NCBI GenBank assembly: GCA_045403145.1
Contig: JAXIPA010000264.1
Span: 1 to 19,034, forward strand
Length of the DNA: 19,034 nt
Reading direction: 5' to 3'
Origin: JAJYKN01 sp045403145
Lineage (GTDB): Bacteria; Nitrospirota; UBA9217
Every line of letters starts with the position of its first letter. Position 1 is the stretch's first letter. The translations under genes and the position numbers were made by a program. Shown here one piece after another: positions 6,089 to 13,418 of this stretch. Under the pieces are notes generated by a model. The model did no database searches and was not told the origin of the DNA. It was given only the letters and a program-made list of their open reading frames with translations.

Positions 6089-7330
6089 ATGACTGTTACC
6101 GCATATGTCCTGGTTTTTGCCGTCTTGGTCTGCGCGGCGCTGCCTGCCGGCGCCTTGGAGATAGATCCCCGCGTGCCGCCGGAGATCAATTTTGGAGGGA
6201 AAATGCTGGTCACCGCCGATTTCCTGCGCGATGATCCGCGGACAGGGACCGCACAGAGCCGCGAGGTTCTGAACCTGTCCGACAGCAGCCTGCTCTTCGG
6301 TTTCAGCAAGTACCTCTTTACCGACAACGACTACGGCTTCGCCGTTATTGGACTGAAGCTCCCCGACCATGATACTGACCTGAAGGACGATATCTATCTC
6401 CACCAGGCACACGCGGGCATCGGCGGGGGAAAATATGAAATCCTCGTAGGCCGTTCCCGTCTCACCAATACCCTGATCTCGTTCCCCACAGTCCGTGACG
6501 AGGACCTGCTGGCCTACACCCATGTCGCCAACGGGCAATCGAACGCCCGGGCCGATGAATACCAGATCTTCGGCGGTCTCGTGCGCGGGACATACTGGAT
6601 CAGGCCGTTCTGGATGATCGGAGGGGCGATCACGGCCCGGACCGGAACGGACCCGGCTGATCTCGTAAATAATCCGCGTACGTCAGGCAGCGAATTCAAC
6701 GGCGGGAGCTTAACATTTGCCTACGACGTTCCCGAGGCCATCAAATTCGACCGGGGTACCCGGTTCGCGGGCATCACTGTGGACCGCCAGAACCTTGACG
6801 CAATGGGGACCTCACCCAAAGACACGAAGACAGCCCTGATTGCGGCAGTAACGTACAACGTGAGCAATAACCCGGAAAAGACCCTTGTGCTCGACGTGCA
6901 GGGGATCGTCGACGGAGGAGCCGAGACGACCTCCCTTGCCTCGCGCGTAGAGCGCAACCGCGCGAAGAACACGGCGATCGCGACAGCAGTACGTTATGGC
7001 CATCGCCCTTATCTTCAGACCCGCTGGTTTGCAGGGGTGGCGGCAGGTTGGAAGAAATACGGCGATTTCAACGATGCTGTATCCTACGCGGTGGCGCCGG
7101 GCTGGCTATATCGCCTTGGGAGCGGCGTGGATTTTACCGTACAGTACATTTATCGTAAGAACCGGGGCGAGCTGGCAGCGGTAACGGGGCTGGATAAAGA
7201 ACATGAGTTCCTCGTGGGGCTCAGTTTCGCGTTCGACGCCACGTTCAACGAGACCGTCGGAGATAGCAGGTCCATTCTGAACCTTGAGCATAACATGATG
7301 GACATCGGTCCGTCGGGTGGAGGGCATTGA
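6089..7330 (+). CDS. Outer-membrane beta-barrel protein, copper-operon associated
   Basis: This is a 413-aa exported protein. A Sec signal (MTVTAYVLVFAVLVCAALPAGALE) is followed by alternating aromatic/hydrophobic strands separated by polar turns, typical of a porin-like barrel (for example GKMLVTADFL, YWIRPFWMIGGAI, DFTVQYIYRKN, HEFLVGLSFAFDA). It has no cysteines in the mature part to suggest haem. An odd 28-residue tail after the last strand ends EHNMMDIGPSGGGH, a His/Met cluster that could bind metal, so there is no C-terminal aromatic beta-signal. ATG 6089 is preferred over GTG 6011 because of its strong GGAGGGAG site and the signal peptide. Family unassigned; the role is probably a pore or scaffold linked to the oxidase and cytochrome. 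Confidence 0.75.
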   Translation: MTVTAYVLVFAVLVCAALPAGALEIDPRVPPEINFGGKMLVTADFLRDDPRTGTAQSREVLNLSDSSLLFGFSKYLFTDNDYGFAVIGLKLPDHDTDLKDDIYLHQAHAGIGGGKYEILVGRSRLTNTLISFPTVRDEDLLAYTHVANGQSNARADEYQIFGGLVRGTYWIRPFWMIGGAITARTGTDPADLVNNPRTSGSEFNGGSLTFAYDVPEAIKFDRGTRFAGITVDRQNLDAMGTSPKDTKTALIAAVTYNVSNNPEKTLVLDVQGIVDGGAETTSLASRVERNRAKNTAIATAVRYGHRPYLQTRWFAGVAAGWKKYGDFNDAVSYAVAPGWLYRLGSGVDFTVQYIYRKNRGELAAVTGLDKEHEFLVGLSFAFDATFNETVGDSRSILNLEHNMMDIGPSGGGH

Positions 7331-7332
7331 TC

Positions 7333-8169
7333 ATGAGAGCGAAGACCTCCCTAACATTACTGATGCTGGCGACGGTATTCAGCTTGGTTTCCTGCGCAAC
7401 GGGAAAGTCCGGACGGACGGGCGATCAGGCCGCGACGCAGCACGACATGCATCAGCCGCCTGCCGCGGCGCAGCATGAGCATGATCATGCCGGGCATAAG
7501 ATGGGTCCGGCTGTGATGGACGGCTCCTGGTCGTATCTCGGGCGCACCAATCCGAAGCCGTTCACGGATAAACGCTGGGAGATGGTCCCCGTGCCGGGAT
7601 ATGGACACATGTACGTGAATTCCGGCAACTTGAGCCGCGAACTCATCTGCGAATCCCTCCAGGACAATCCATCGATCATGGTGGATCGGGCCACGCGCAA
7701 AGACTGCAGCATGCCGGAGATTCCTCCGGTTGCGGCTGCCGGGCGCGCAATAGCGGCCGGGGAACCGGAGATGAAAGGCACTGCTCAGCACGAGCATTGG
7801 AGCGCGCCTGAAGAGGCCGCGAAACGGCCGAATCCCATCCCGACCGATCCCACTTCCATCGAGCGAGGACGGGCGTTGTTCCAAACCCACTGCGCCGTCT
7901 GTCATGGCCCGAAGGGATTGGGGGACGGCCCGGCAAGTTCCGCGCTCACACCGAGGCCGGACAATCTTGCGGTAATGGCGGGGCAGCACCCTGCCGGCGA
8001 TCTGGCCTGGAAGATAGAAAAAGGCCGCGGTGCCATGCCGCCGTGGAAAGGCATCCTGACCGGGCCGCAGATATGGGATCTTGTGAATTTTCTGAAAGAC
8101 CTTAAAAAGCCCGAATCTAAATCCGAGCCGCCATCGCATCGCCATGACAGACCCGGACATGCCCATTGA
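7333..8169 (+). CDS. His/Met-rich monohaem cytochrome c lipoprotein
   Basis: This is a 278-aa envelope protein. The signal ends in a lipobox (FSLVSC). A His/Met-rich segment, about residues 37-62 (QHDMHQPP, QHEHDHAGHKM), is suited to copper binding. A middle region of unknown family has two cysteines. The C-terminal cytochrome c domain has C187-AV-C190-H191 and likely axial Met235 in GAMPPWKG. The tail is again His-rich (SHRHDRPGHAH). It starts 2 bp after the barrel stop with GGAGGG inside that gene, so it is translationally linked to it. It could pass electrons to or from the multicopper oxidase at the inner face of the outer membrane; that partnership is inferred from gene order. Confidence 0.85.
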   Translation: MRAKTSLTLLMLATVFSLVSCATGKSGRTGDQAATQHDMHQPPAAAQHEHDHAGHKMGPAVMDGSWSYLGRTNPKPFTDKRWEMVPVPGYGHMYVNSGNLSRELICESLQDNPSIMVDRATRKDCSMPEIPPVAAAGRAIAAGEPEMKGTAQHEHWSAPEEAAKRPNPIPTDPTSIERGRALFQTHCAVCHGPKGLGDGPASSALTPRPDNLAVMAGQHPAGDLAWKIEKGRGAMPPWKGILTGPQIWDLVNFLKDLKKPESKSEPPSHRHDRPGHAH

Positions 8170-8258
8170 CAGAGCGCTGAGCGGCAGTTTCGTCACGCAG
8201 CATAGTACCCAAACTTTGGATAAACCTCGCTAAGCAGGGATACAGCCGAAGTATGACA

Positions 8259-8289
8259 TTACGGTGTATGAGAAGCTACATCACCGTAA
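8259..8289 (+). promoter_or_regulatory. Putative activator site (UAS) A within a palindrome
   Basis: GTATGAGAAGCTACATC (8266-8282) matches the motif shared by three sigma-54 promoters of the window. Its first G is 110 bp from the -24 GG. In this copy alone it is framed by perfect 8-bp inverted arms, TTACGGTG (8259-8266) and CACCGTAA (8282-8289). A further GTATGA lies at 8251. It is presumably bound by the Fis-type activator encoded at 11445. Confidence 0.55.
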
Positions 8290-8334
8290 AGCAGGCGATG
8301 CAGTCGGCGTAATCCGTGCGTTCTCCTCTTACCC

Positions 8335-8347
8335 TTATCCCTTGATT
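8335..8347 (-). promoter_or_regulatory. IHF-like site A
   Basis: Read on the minus strand this is AATCAAGGGATAA, one mismatch from the IHF consensus WATCAANNNNTTR. It sits between the UAS and the -24 box, where DNA bending would bring the activator to sigma-54 RNA polymerase. Confidence 0.4.
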
Positions 8348-8374
8348 TCTCACGTAAAAATAATCTTCCTTATT

Positions 8375-8390
8375 TGGCACGCAAGATGCA
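8375..8390 (+). promoter_or_regulatory. Sigma-54 promoter A (small secreted protein / copA)
   Basis: TGGCACGCAAGATGCA has GG at 8376-8377 and GC at 8388-8389 with exactly 10 nt between, and only one mismatch from TGGCACGnnnnTTGCA. Transcription should start near 8401, giving a 113-nt leader before the ATG at 8514. Confidence 0.85.
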
Positions 8391-8411
8391 ATATATTTTA
8401 GTATAGAAAAG

Positions 8412-8495
8412 ATGATAAGAGATTTTCGAGAATGTGTTGACGAGGCTCATGAAACTTTAAAAGAAGCAGCTAAAGTGGCAACTATTTTCACGTAA
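8412..8495 (+). CDS. Leader ORF A, 27 aa (MIRDFREC...)
   Basis: This is the first ATG on the predicted sigma-54 transcript, about 11 nt from the inferred start. It encodes MIRDFRECVDEAHETLKEAA plus seven more residues and stops 18 bp before the next ATG. The duplicated copy at 14760 starts MIRDIREC, and four of the five nucleotide differences over these eight codons are synonymous (ATA/ATC, AGA/CGG, TGT/TGC), which argues for translation. The ribosome binding site is poor. Probably regulatory or a micro-protein; function unknown. Confidence 0.5.
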   Translation: MIRDFRECVDEAHETLKEAAKVATIFT

Positions 8496-8513
8496 GAAAG
8501 AGAGGCGATAAAA

Positions 8514-8939
8514 ATGAAAACGATTATTTCTCTGTTAACGACAGTGGTGTTTGTGTTTGCTTTTGGAACAGCCTTCGCGGATGATTGGCCGACGGACAAA
8601 AGAAGCTATAAGTTCCTCGGCACCGCACTGCACGATGAGGCTTTTCCTGTTCAGAAGACTGAGGTAATGATGCCCGGCGCGGCGGCAGGCGGCTTGCGCG
8701 AGGAGAGGATTGACAGGAGCACGGCGATCTGGGAGGGCCTTTTCGGCAATTACGTATCAACCGAAGAGGTCGATACCTACAGGGATATGGACCGAGGTTT
8801 TGCGAAGCCTGAGGCCGTAAGCGCAGTCGGCGTGGCCGCGGGCGGCTTACGTGCGGAAAAAGCGGATAAGGGCGGCGAGATTTTCAACAGCCTTCTCGGA
8901 GAGAGGGGAAGCAAAGCGGAAACGCATATAGCATATTGA
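8514..8939 (+). CDS. Small secreted protein A of an unrecognised family
   Basis: This is a 141-aa protein. A Sec signal of about 22 residues ends GTAFA, so the mature protein begins DDWPTDK and has about 119 residues without cysteine. Two 20-residue segments, 59-78 and 110-129, align with 9 identities. Both follow GGLR-x-E-x2-D-x4-I[W/F]-x2-L-x-G, a previously unrecognised internal repeat. Between them is an acidic stretch (STEEVDTYRDMDRG). The C-terminus is THIAY. A paralogue lies at 14867. It is driven by a sigma-54 promoter, with GAGAGG 8 bp before the ATG, and is followed by copA. Probably a periplasmic stress or metal-related protein; that is context only. I know of no matching family. 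Confidence 0.85.
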   Translation: MKTIISLLTTVVFVFAFGTAFADDWPTDKRSYKFLGTALHDEAFPVQKTEVMMPGAAAGGLREERIDRSTAIWEGLFGNYVSTEEVDTYRDMDRGFAKPEAVSAVGVAAGGLRAEKADKGGEIFNSLLGERGSKAETHIAY

Positions 8940-8980
8940 CAACCGTTTTGCTCCGCGCAGCGGACCATGTTGAACTCTCT

Positions 8981-9008
8981 ATCTCACAAAGCGTTGCCTG
9001 CTTGAGAT
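8981..9008 (+). other. Conserved 3' hairpin 1, copy A
   Basis: ATCTC (8981-8985) and AAGC pair with GCTT and GAGAT (9004-9008), with an internal ACA bulge. The same hairpin is kept in the duplicated block (15334-15358) although loop bases differ. Confidence 0.55.
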
Positions 9009-9042
9009 GCCCGGGACAGAGAACGCGATGAGTCAACCAGTG

Positions 9043-9073
9043 AACAAGCAGGTCATAAGATGACCTGCTTGTT
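9043..9073 (+). other. Conserved 3' hairpin 2, copy A (13-bp perfect stem)
   Basis: AACAAGCAGGTCA (9043-9055) and TGACCTGCTTGTT (9061-9073) are perfectly complementary around the loop TAAGA. No T-run follows, so it is more likely an mRNA stability or partial-attenuation element between the small gene and copA than a full terminator. The counterpart at 15394-15422 keeps an 11-bp stem through a G-U pair. Confidence 0.6.
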
Positions 9074-9161
9074 GTGTTTGTGGCATGTTCAAGCACTCCA
9101 CCCCTCAGACGCGCATTCCTCCATCGGAGGCGTTGTGTATCCGGTACGGGAGAGGAAAACG

Positions 9162-11399
9162 ATGAAGTTCAAAGATACTGTTCGTGGAAAGGCCAAGGAC
9201 GGCGCGGAAAGAAAGGCGTCGGCCTCCTGCCCGACCTGCGGCAGGGAGCTTCTCCCCGACAAGCCGCATGAGCATGAGGAAGCCAGGACCGAATGGACCT
9301 GCCCCATGCACCCTGAGATCGTGCGCGACGCCCCGGGGGCCTGCCCCATCTGCGGGATGGCCCTGGAGCCAAGGACCGTTTCTGTCGAGGAAGAGTCAAA
9401 CCCGGAACTCATCGACATGACCCGGCGATTCAAGGCCAGTGTTGTCCTGACGATCCCGCTTGTATATATCACCATGGGAATGTATCTTCCTATGATTTCT
9501 CCCGAGCAGTTCATCTCTTCGAAGATTCTTAAAGTTCTGGAGTTGGTCCTCGCCACGCCCGTCGTGCTCTGGGGCGGATGGTCCTTTTTTGTGCGGGGGT
9601 GGCAGTCGATCGTAAACCGAAGTCCCAACATGTTCACCCTGATCGGCCTCGGAGTGGGCCTCGCCTATGCCTTCAGCATCGCGGCAGCGATCGTTCCCAG
9701 AGGCTTTCCCGCCGCGTTCCGGGGCGAGTCAGGAGAGGTAGGGACTTACTTCGAAGCCGCGGCAGTGATCACGACGCTGGTTCTTTTGGGCCAAGTTCTC
9801 GAACTCAGAGCCAGGAGCAGGACTGGGGCTGCGATCAAGATGCTCCTCGGTCTGGCGCCGAAGACGGCCCGGCGCGTCAAGGGCGGGACCGAGGAAGACG
9901 TCCCGCTGGAGCATGTGCAGGCGGGCGATCTCCTTCGGGTCCGGCCCGGCGAAAAGATACCCGTGGACGGCGCGGTTGTCGAAGGAGCGAGCGCTGTCGA
10001 CGAATCCATGATCACCGGCGAGCCGATACCCGTGGAAAAGCGGGCCGGCGACCGCGTCATCGGCGCGACGGTGAACGGCACGGGGTCGCTCATCATGAAG
10101 GCCGAGAAGGTGGGGGCAGAGACCCTGCTATCGCAGATCGTTCGGATGGTTGCCGAGGCCCAACGGAGCCGTGCTCCTATCCAGAAGCTGGCGGACATCA
10201 TCGCCGGATATTTCGTGCAGATCGTGGTCATCATCGCCTTCATCACCTTTGTAGTCTGGGCCTGGATGGGTCCGGAGCCCCGGTACGTGTATGCACTCGT
10301 GAACGCAGTTGCGGTTCTAATCATCGCCTGCCCCTGCGCGTTGGGCTTGGCCACGCCCATGTCCATCATGGTCGCCATGGGCAAGGGGGCCACGGGAGGC
10401 GTGCTCTTTAAGAACGCCGAGGCCATTGAGGTGATGAAAAGGGTGGACACCCTCGTGGTGGACAAGACCGGCACGCTTACCGTGGGCAAACCAAAGCTTA
10501 TCGGGGCCTTTGCCGCCGATGGATTCGACGAGAAGTCTGTCCTTCGCTTTGCGGCAAGCATCGAACGGGGCAGCGAGCACCCGCTTGCGGCCGCAATCGT
10601 AGCCGGGGCGCAGGAAAGGGGCATCGTGCCGGCGAAGGCCGAGTCCTTCCAGTCCCTGACCGGCATGGGCGTCGTGGGCAAAGTAGACGGTCATGACGTC
10701 GCCCTCGGCAACCGCGCGCTTCTTGATGAACTGCGCATCGATCCGGGCGCATTGTCCTCAAAGGCCGAAAAACTTCGCCAGGACGGCCAGACAGTGATGT
10801 TCGTCGCCATTGACGGAAAAGCGGCGGGACTTCTGGGAGTGGCCGATCCCATCAAGGAAACTTCATTGGAGGCGGTCCGGCATCTTCATGAGGACGGCAT
10901 CCGCATCGTCATGCTCACCGGTGATAATCGCACCACGGCAGGGGTCGTGGCGAAGAAACTCGGGCTTGACGATGTCATCGCGGAAGTGCTTCCTGACCAG
11001 AAGGCCGAGGTCGTGAAAAAACTCCAGGCCGAAGGCAGGTTCGTGGCTATGGCGGGTGACGGCATAAATGACGCGCCTGCCCTGGCCCAGGCCCACGTGG
11101 GCATCGCCATGGGGACCGGCACTGACGTGGCAATGGAGAGCGCGGGCGTGACGCTCGTAAAAGGAGACCTCCGGGGGCTCCTCCGCGCGAGGCGCCTCTC
11201 CCGGGCCACAATGAAGAACATCAAGCAGAACCTCTTTTTCGCTTTTGTGTATAACGCACTCGGCGTGCCCGTTGCGGCGGGAGTGCTCTACCCGTTCTTC
11301 GGTATTCTTCTGAGCCCCATCTTCGCAGCCGCGGCGATGAGCTTCAGCTCTGTGTCCGTGGTGGGCAATGCCTTGAGACTGCGAAGGGCAAAGCTTTGA
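9162..11399 (+). CDS. copA: Copper-exporting P1B-type ATPase
   Basis: This is a 745-aa inner-membrane pump exporting Cu(I) from the cytoplasm at the expense of ATP. The N-terminus has a CPTCG pair (C23, C26) and a heavy-metal-binding domain, W45-TCPMHPEIV to CPICGM (66), in place of classical GMTCxxC domains. Signature motifs are the CPC metal site at 390-392, phosphorylated D434 in DKTGT, SEHPLA (471-476) with the P1B HP dipeptide, and GDGINDAP (632-639). YNALGVPVAAG and SFSSVSVVGNALR in the last membrane helices are the copper-subclass signatures. ATG 9162 follows AGAGGA by 5 bp and begins MKFKDTV; the longer frame from 9060 overlaps hairpin 2. It probably shares the sigma-54 transcript from 8375 and is followed 45 bp later by the activator gene. 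Confidence 0.93.
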   Translation: MKFKDTVRGKAKDGAERKASASCPTCGRELLPDKPHEHEEARTEWTCPMHPEIVRDAPGACPICGMALEPRTVSVEEESNPELIDMTRRFKASVVLTIPLVYITMGMYLPMISPEQFISSKILKVLELVLATPVVLWGGWSFFVRGWQSIVNRSPNMFTLIGLGVGLAYAFSIAAAIVPRGFPAAFRGESGEVGTYFEAAAVITTLVLLGQVLELRARSRTGAAIKMLLGLAPKTARRVKGGTEEDVPLEHVQAGDLLRVRPGEKIPVDGAVVEGASAVDESMITGEPIPVEKRAGDRVIGATVNGTGSLIMKAEKVGAETLLSQIVRMVAEAQRSRAPIQKLADIIAGYFVQIVVIIAFITFVVWAWMGPEPRYVYALVNAVAVLIIACPCALGLATPMSIMVAMGKGATGGVLFKNAEAIEVMKRVDTLVVDKTGTLTVGKPKLIGAFAADGFDEKSVLRFAASIERGSEHPLAAAIVAGAQERGIVPAKAESFQSLTGMGVVGKVDGHDVALGNRALLDELRIDPGALSSKAEKLRQDGQTVMFVAIDGKAAGLLGVADPIKETSLEAVRHLHEDGIRIVMLTGDNRTTAGVVAKKLGLDDVIAEVLPDQKAEVVKKLQAEGRFVAMAGDGINDAPALAQAHVGIAMGTGTDVAMESAGVTLVKGDLRGLLRARRLSRATMKNIKQNLFFAFVYNALGVPVAAGVLYPFFGILLSPIFAAAAMSFSSVSVVGNALRLRRAKL

Positions 11400-11444
11400 G
11401 CGCCGAACAGATAGAGAAGCTCCTTGTAAGGCCGGACTTCGATA

Positions 11445-13079
11445 ATGGAGGCAAACGGTGAGAAAGAGAGCGCACTGTCATGGGCTCCCGGAAAAAGTCT
11501 GAATACGGACAGGATCGCCCAAGCGGCGGCGTCTCTGGAATCGTCGATAAACTGGTTTTTTCAGGGAAAAAAGAGTTATTATAGTGCTATGCACGACGAG
11601 CAAGATGTCCCTTCCCTGCTGGAACGGCAAAACAAGAAACTTTCGATTCTTTACGAGATAGCCCTGACAGTCGGCAAATCCCTCAATCTCAAGACGATCC
11701 TCGACGAGGTCCTGGAAAAGGTGATCGCCTTCATGGGTGTAGACGCAGGCGTCATCTACGTCATCGACGAGGGCACGATGGAGATGGTCCCCGTGTCCTT
11801 CCGGAACCTGACCGAAGCGGTGGTGAGGGACCTCTGCGAAAACAGGGTGAAGGTAGGCGAGTGCATGTGCGGCAGCATCGCCCAGTGCGACAAGGAAGTG
11901 ATCATCCTCGAGAAGGCCTTCCTTGACCCAAGATTCACAAGGGGAGTGCTCAGGCAGGAGAACATGGAGTTCTATGCGGGCCTGCCGCTCAAGGCCCGGA
12001 ACAAGGTGGTCGGCGTGCTCTGCGTCATCACCCATGCGCCGTATACTCCGGACAGGGAGCTCCTCGACATCCTTCGCGCCGCAACGCAGCCCATAGGCCT
12101 CGCGATCGAGAATGCCCGAATCTATGAGACCGTGAGAAGGGAAGCCGCTGCGCGGTCCCGGCTCCTGAACTTCGAAGGCATTATCACCAGCAGCCCGAAG
12201 ATGCTGTTCGTGCTGGACCTTGTCCGGAAGATCCTGGACGTGCCTTCGAGCATTCTCATCTACGGTGAGAGCGGGACCGGAAAGGAATTGATCGCCCGCG
12301 CCATCCACTTCAACAGCGTCAGGAAGGAGAGGCCGTTCATCGCCGTCAACTGCGCCGCGCTGAACGAAAACCTGCTGGAGTCCGAGCTCTTCGGATACGT
12401 GAAAGGGGCGTTCACGGGCGCCGCATCGGACAGAGAGGGGCTGTTCGAGGCAGCGGACAGCGGGACCCTGTTCCTCGACGAAGTGGATGCGATGAGCAAA
12501 AACCTCCAGGTGAAGCTCCTGCGAGTACTCCAGGACGGGACGTTCTTCCGGGTCGGAAGCGCCAGGTCTGCAAGCGCGGACGTCCGGATCATCGCGGCAA
12601 CCAATCAGCGCCTGGAAGAGGCCATTAAGACTAAACAGTTCAGGGAAGATCTTTATTACCGGTTGAACGTCATCAGGATAGACCTTCCCCCGCTCAGAGA
12701 GCGGGCTGAGGACATTCCTTTGCTGGCCCGGTATTTTCTGGCCAGGTTCGGCAAGCGCATGGATAAGCATTTCAGGAAGATCAGCGACGACGCCATGAAA
12801 ATCCTCCAAGCCTATCCGTGGCCGGGGAATATCAGGGAGATGGAGAATGCCCTGGAGCGGGCAAGCGTGGTGGCCGAAGCCGACGAGATCCGTATTGGAG
12901 ATCTTCCGCTTTCCATAACGGCGCAGGCAGAGGACCTGCGGCAGGACTGGACCCTTGAAAGCGTCGAGCGGGAACACATCGCGAAGGTGCTTGGTCTTGT
13001 CGGCGGGAATAAGAAGAAAGCCGCGCGACTGCTCGGCCTGGACGCCACCACCCTCTGGAGAAAATCGAAAATAGAGTAG
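11445..13079 (+). CDS. Sigma-54-dependent transcriptional activator (GAF-AAA+-Fis)
   Basis: This is a 544-aa cytoplasmic enhancer-binding protein. Residues about 60-235 form a GAF sensor domain with four closely spaced cysteines (C131, C140, C142, C148; GECMCGSIAQC), plausible metal or redox ligands. The AAA+ core has Walker A GESGTGKE (274-281), the GAFTGA sigma-54 contact loop intact at 321-326, and Walker B FLDEVD (343-348). The C-terminal Fis-type helix-turn-helix reads NKKKAARLLGLDATTLWRK and ends a few residues early. Start is uncertain: ATG 11445 lacks a good ribosome binding site, and ATG 11589 (MHDEQDVPSL) begins just before the sensor domain. It most likely controls the four sigma-54 promoters in this window, including the one upstream of its own operon. 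Confidence 0.92.
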   Translation: MEANGEKESALSWAPGKSLNTDRIAQAAASLESSINWFFQGKKSYYSAMHDEQDVPSLLERQNKKLSILYEIALTVGKSLNLKTILDEVLEKVIAFMGVDAGVIYVIDEGTMEMVPVSFRNLTEAVVRDLCENRVKVGECMCGSIAQCDKEVIILEKAFLDPRFTRGVLRQENMEFYAGLPLKARNKVVGVLCVITHAPYTPDRELLDILRAATQPIGLAIENARIYETVRREAAARSRLLNFEGIITSSPKMLFVLDLVRKILDVPSSILIYGESGTGKELIARAIHFNSVRKERPFIAVNCAALNENLLESELFGYVKGAFTGAASDREGLFEAADSGTLFLDEVDAMSKNLQVKLLRVLQDGTFFRVGSARSASADVRIIAATNQRLEEAIKTKQFREDLYYRLNVIRIDLPPLRERAEDIPLLARYFLARFGKRMDKHFRKISDDAMKILQAYPWPGNIREMENALERASVVAEADEIRIGDLPLSITAQAEDLRQDWTLESVEREHIAKVLGLVGGNKKKAARLLGLDATTLWRKSKIE

Positions 13080-13087
13080 TATGGCAT

Positions 13088-13191
13088 GATTGCATTTTGC
13101 AATTTTCGCAAATAGTCCATATTCATTTGTGATAACAGTTTGTTAATCCGTCCAAAACCAGCCGAAGCCATTTTATCGATTGCATTTTGCA
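13088..13191. repeat. 14-bp direct repeat pair in the gap after the activator gene
   Basis: GATTGCATTTTGCA occurs exactly at 13088-13101 and 13178-13191, 90 bp apart. On the minus strand both read as LQNAI within an open stretch (TLQNAIDKMASAGFGRINKL ... RKLQNAIMPYY, about 13270-13083) that looks protein-like, but it lacks a convincing start and runs antisense into the activator gene. It may be the remnant of a minus-strand gene. The rest of the 339-bp gap holds the sigma-54 promoter listed below. Confidence 0.5.
13089..13106 (+). terminator. Weak terminator-like hairpin after the activator gene
   Basis: ATTGCA and TGCAAT form a 6-bp perfect stem around TTT, followed by TTT and then C. The stem is AT-rich and the T-run short, so efficiency would be low. 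It begins 9 bp after the stop. Confidence 0.3.
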
Positions 13192-13356
13192 GCGTCTCCT
13201 GAAACTCATTGACCGACACGTACTGATTGCATGGGATTGCCGGTACTTGCCTCTTAGCGCCGCATATCAAACAAGATCATTCAATTCAACGTGTTATGCA
13301 AGATATAATGCGCCGCTCTTTTTGCTTATCCTCTACTTCCCAGCTTCGCCAGCTTC

Positions 13357-13372
13357 TGGCAAGAGACTTGCT
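13357..13372 (+). promoter_or_regulatory. Sigma-54 promoter for the OsmC-like/DsrE-like pair
   Basis: TGGCAAGAGACTTGCT has GG at 13358-13359 and GC at 13370-13371, separated by exactly 10 nt, with one mismatch in the -24 element and a full TTGCT -12. The start would be near 13383, about 36 nt before the OsmC-like ATG. I could not find the shared 17-bp UAS upstream of this promoter. Confidence 0.65.
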
Positions 13373-13379
13373 GTATATT

Positions 13380-13388
13380 TGATATAAG
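13380..13388 (+). promoter_or_regulatory. Extended -10 candidate overlapping the sigma-54 start region
   Basis: TGATATAAG matches TG-n-TATAAT at 8 of 9 positions, 31 bp before the OsmC-like ATG, without a good -35. If used, the pair would also have a constitutive sigma-70 promoter. Confidence 0.25.
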
Positions 13389-13418
13389 AAAATCAGATAA
13401 AACCAGGAGGTATAAAAC

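Larger units (their letters stand above)
8226..9112 (+). repeat. Segmental duplication, copy A (about 0.89 kb)
   Basis: The block from GCTAAGCAGGGAT through the sigma-54 promoter, leader ORF, small secreted protein gene and two 3' hairpins, up to CCTCAGACGC, is collinear with 14577-15466. Similarity is patchy: near-identical in the sigma-54 promoter core and the C-terminal half of the gene, weaker in the upstream and N-terminal parts. The part of the gap 8170-8225 before it shows no feature I can support. Confidence 0.85.

Noticed and set aside
9080..9097. TGGCATGTTCAAGCAC just upstream of copA as a sigma-54 promoter
   Set aside because: Only 9 nt separate GG and GC; activity normally requires 10. 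The copy-B counterpart is not conserved.
11478..12977. 499-codon minus-strand open frame opposite the activator gene
   Set aside because: The + frame carries Walker A, GAFTGA, Walker B and a helix-turn-helix. The antisense frame shows no recognisable domain.
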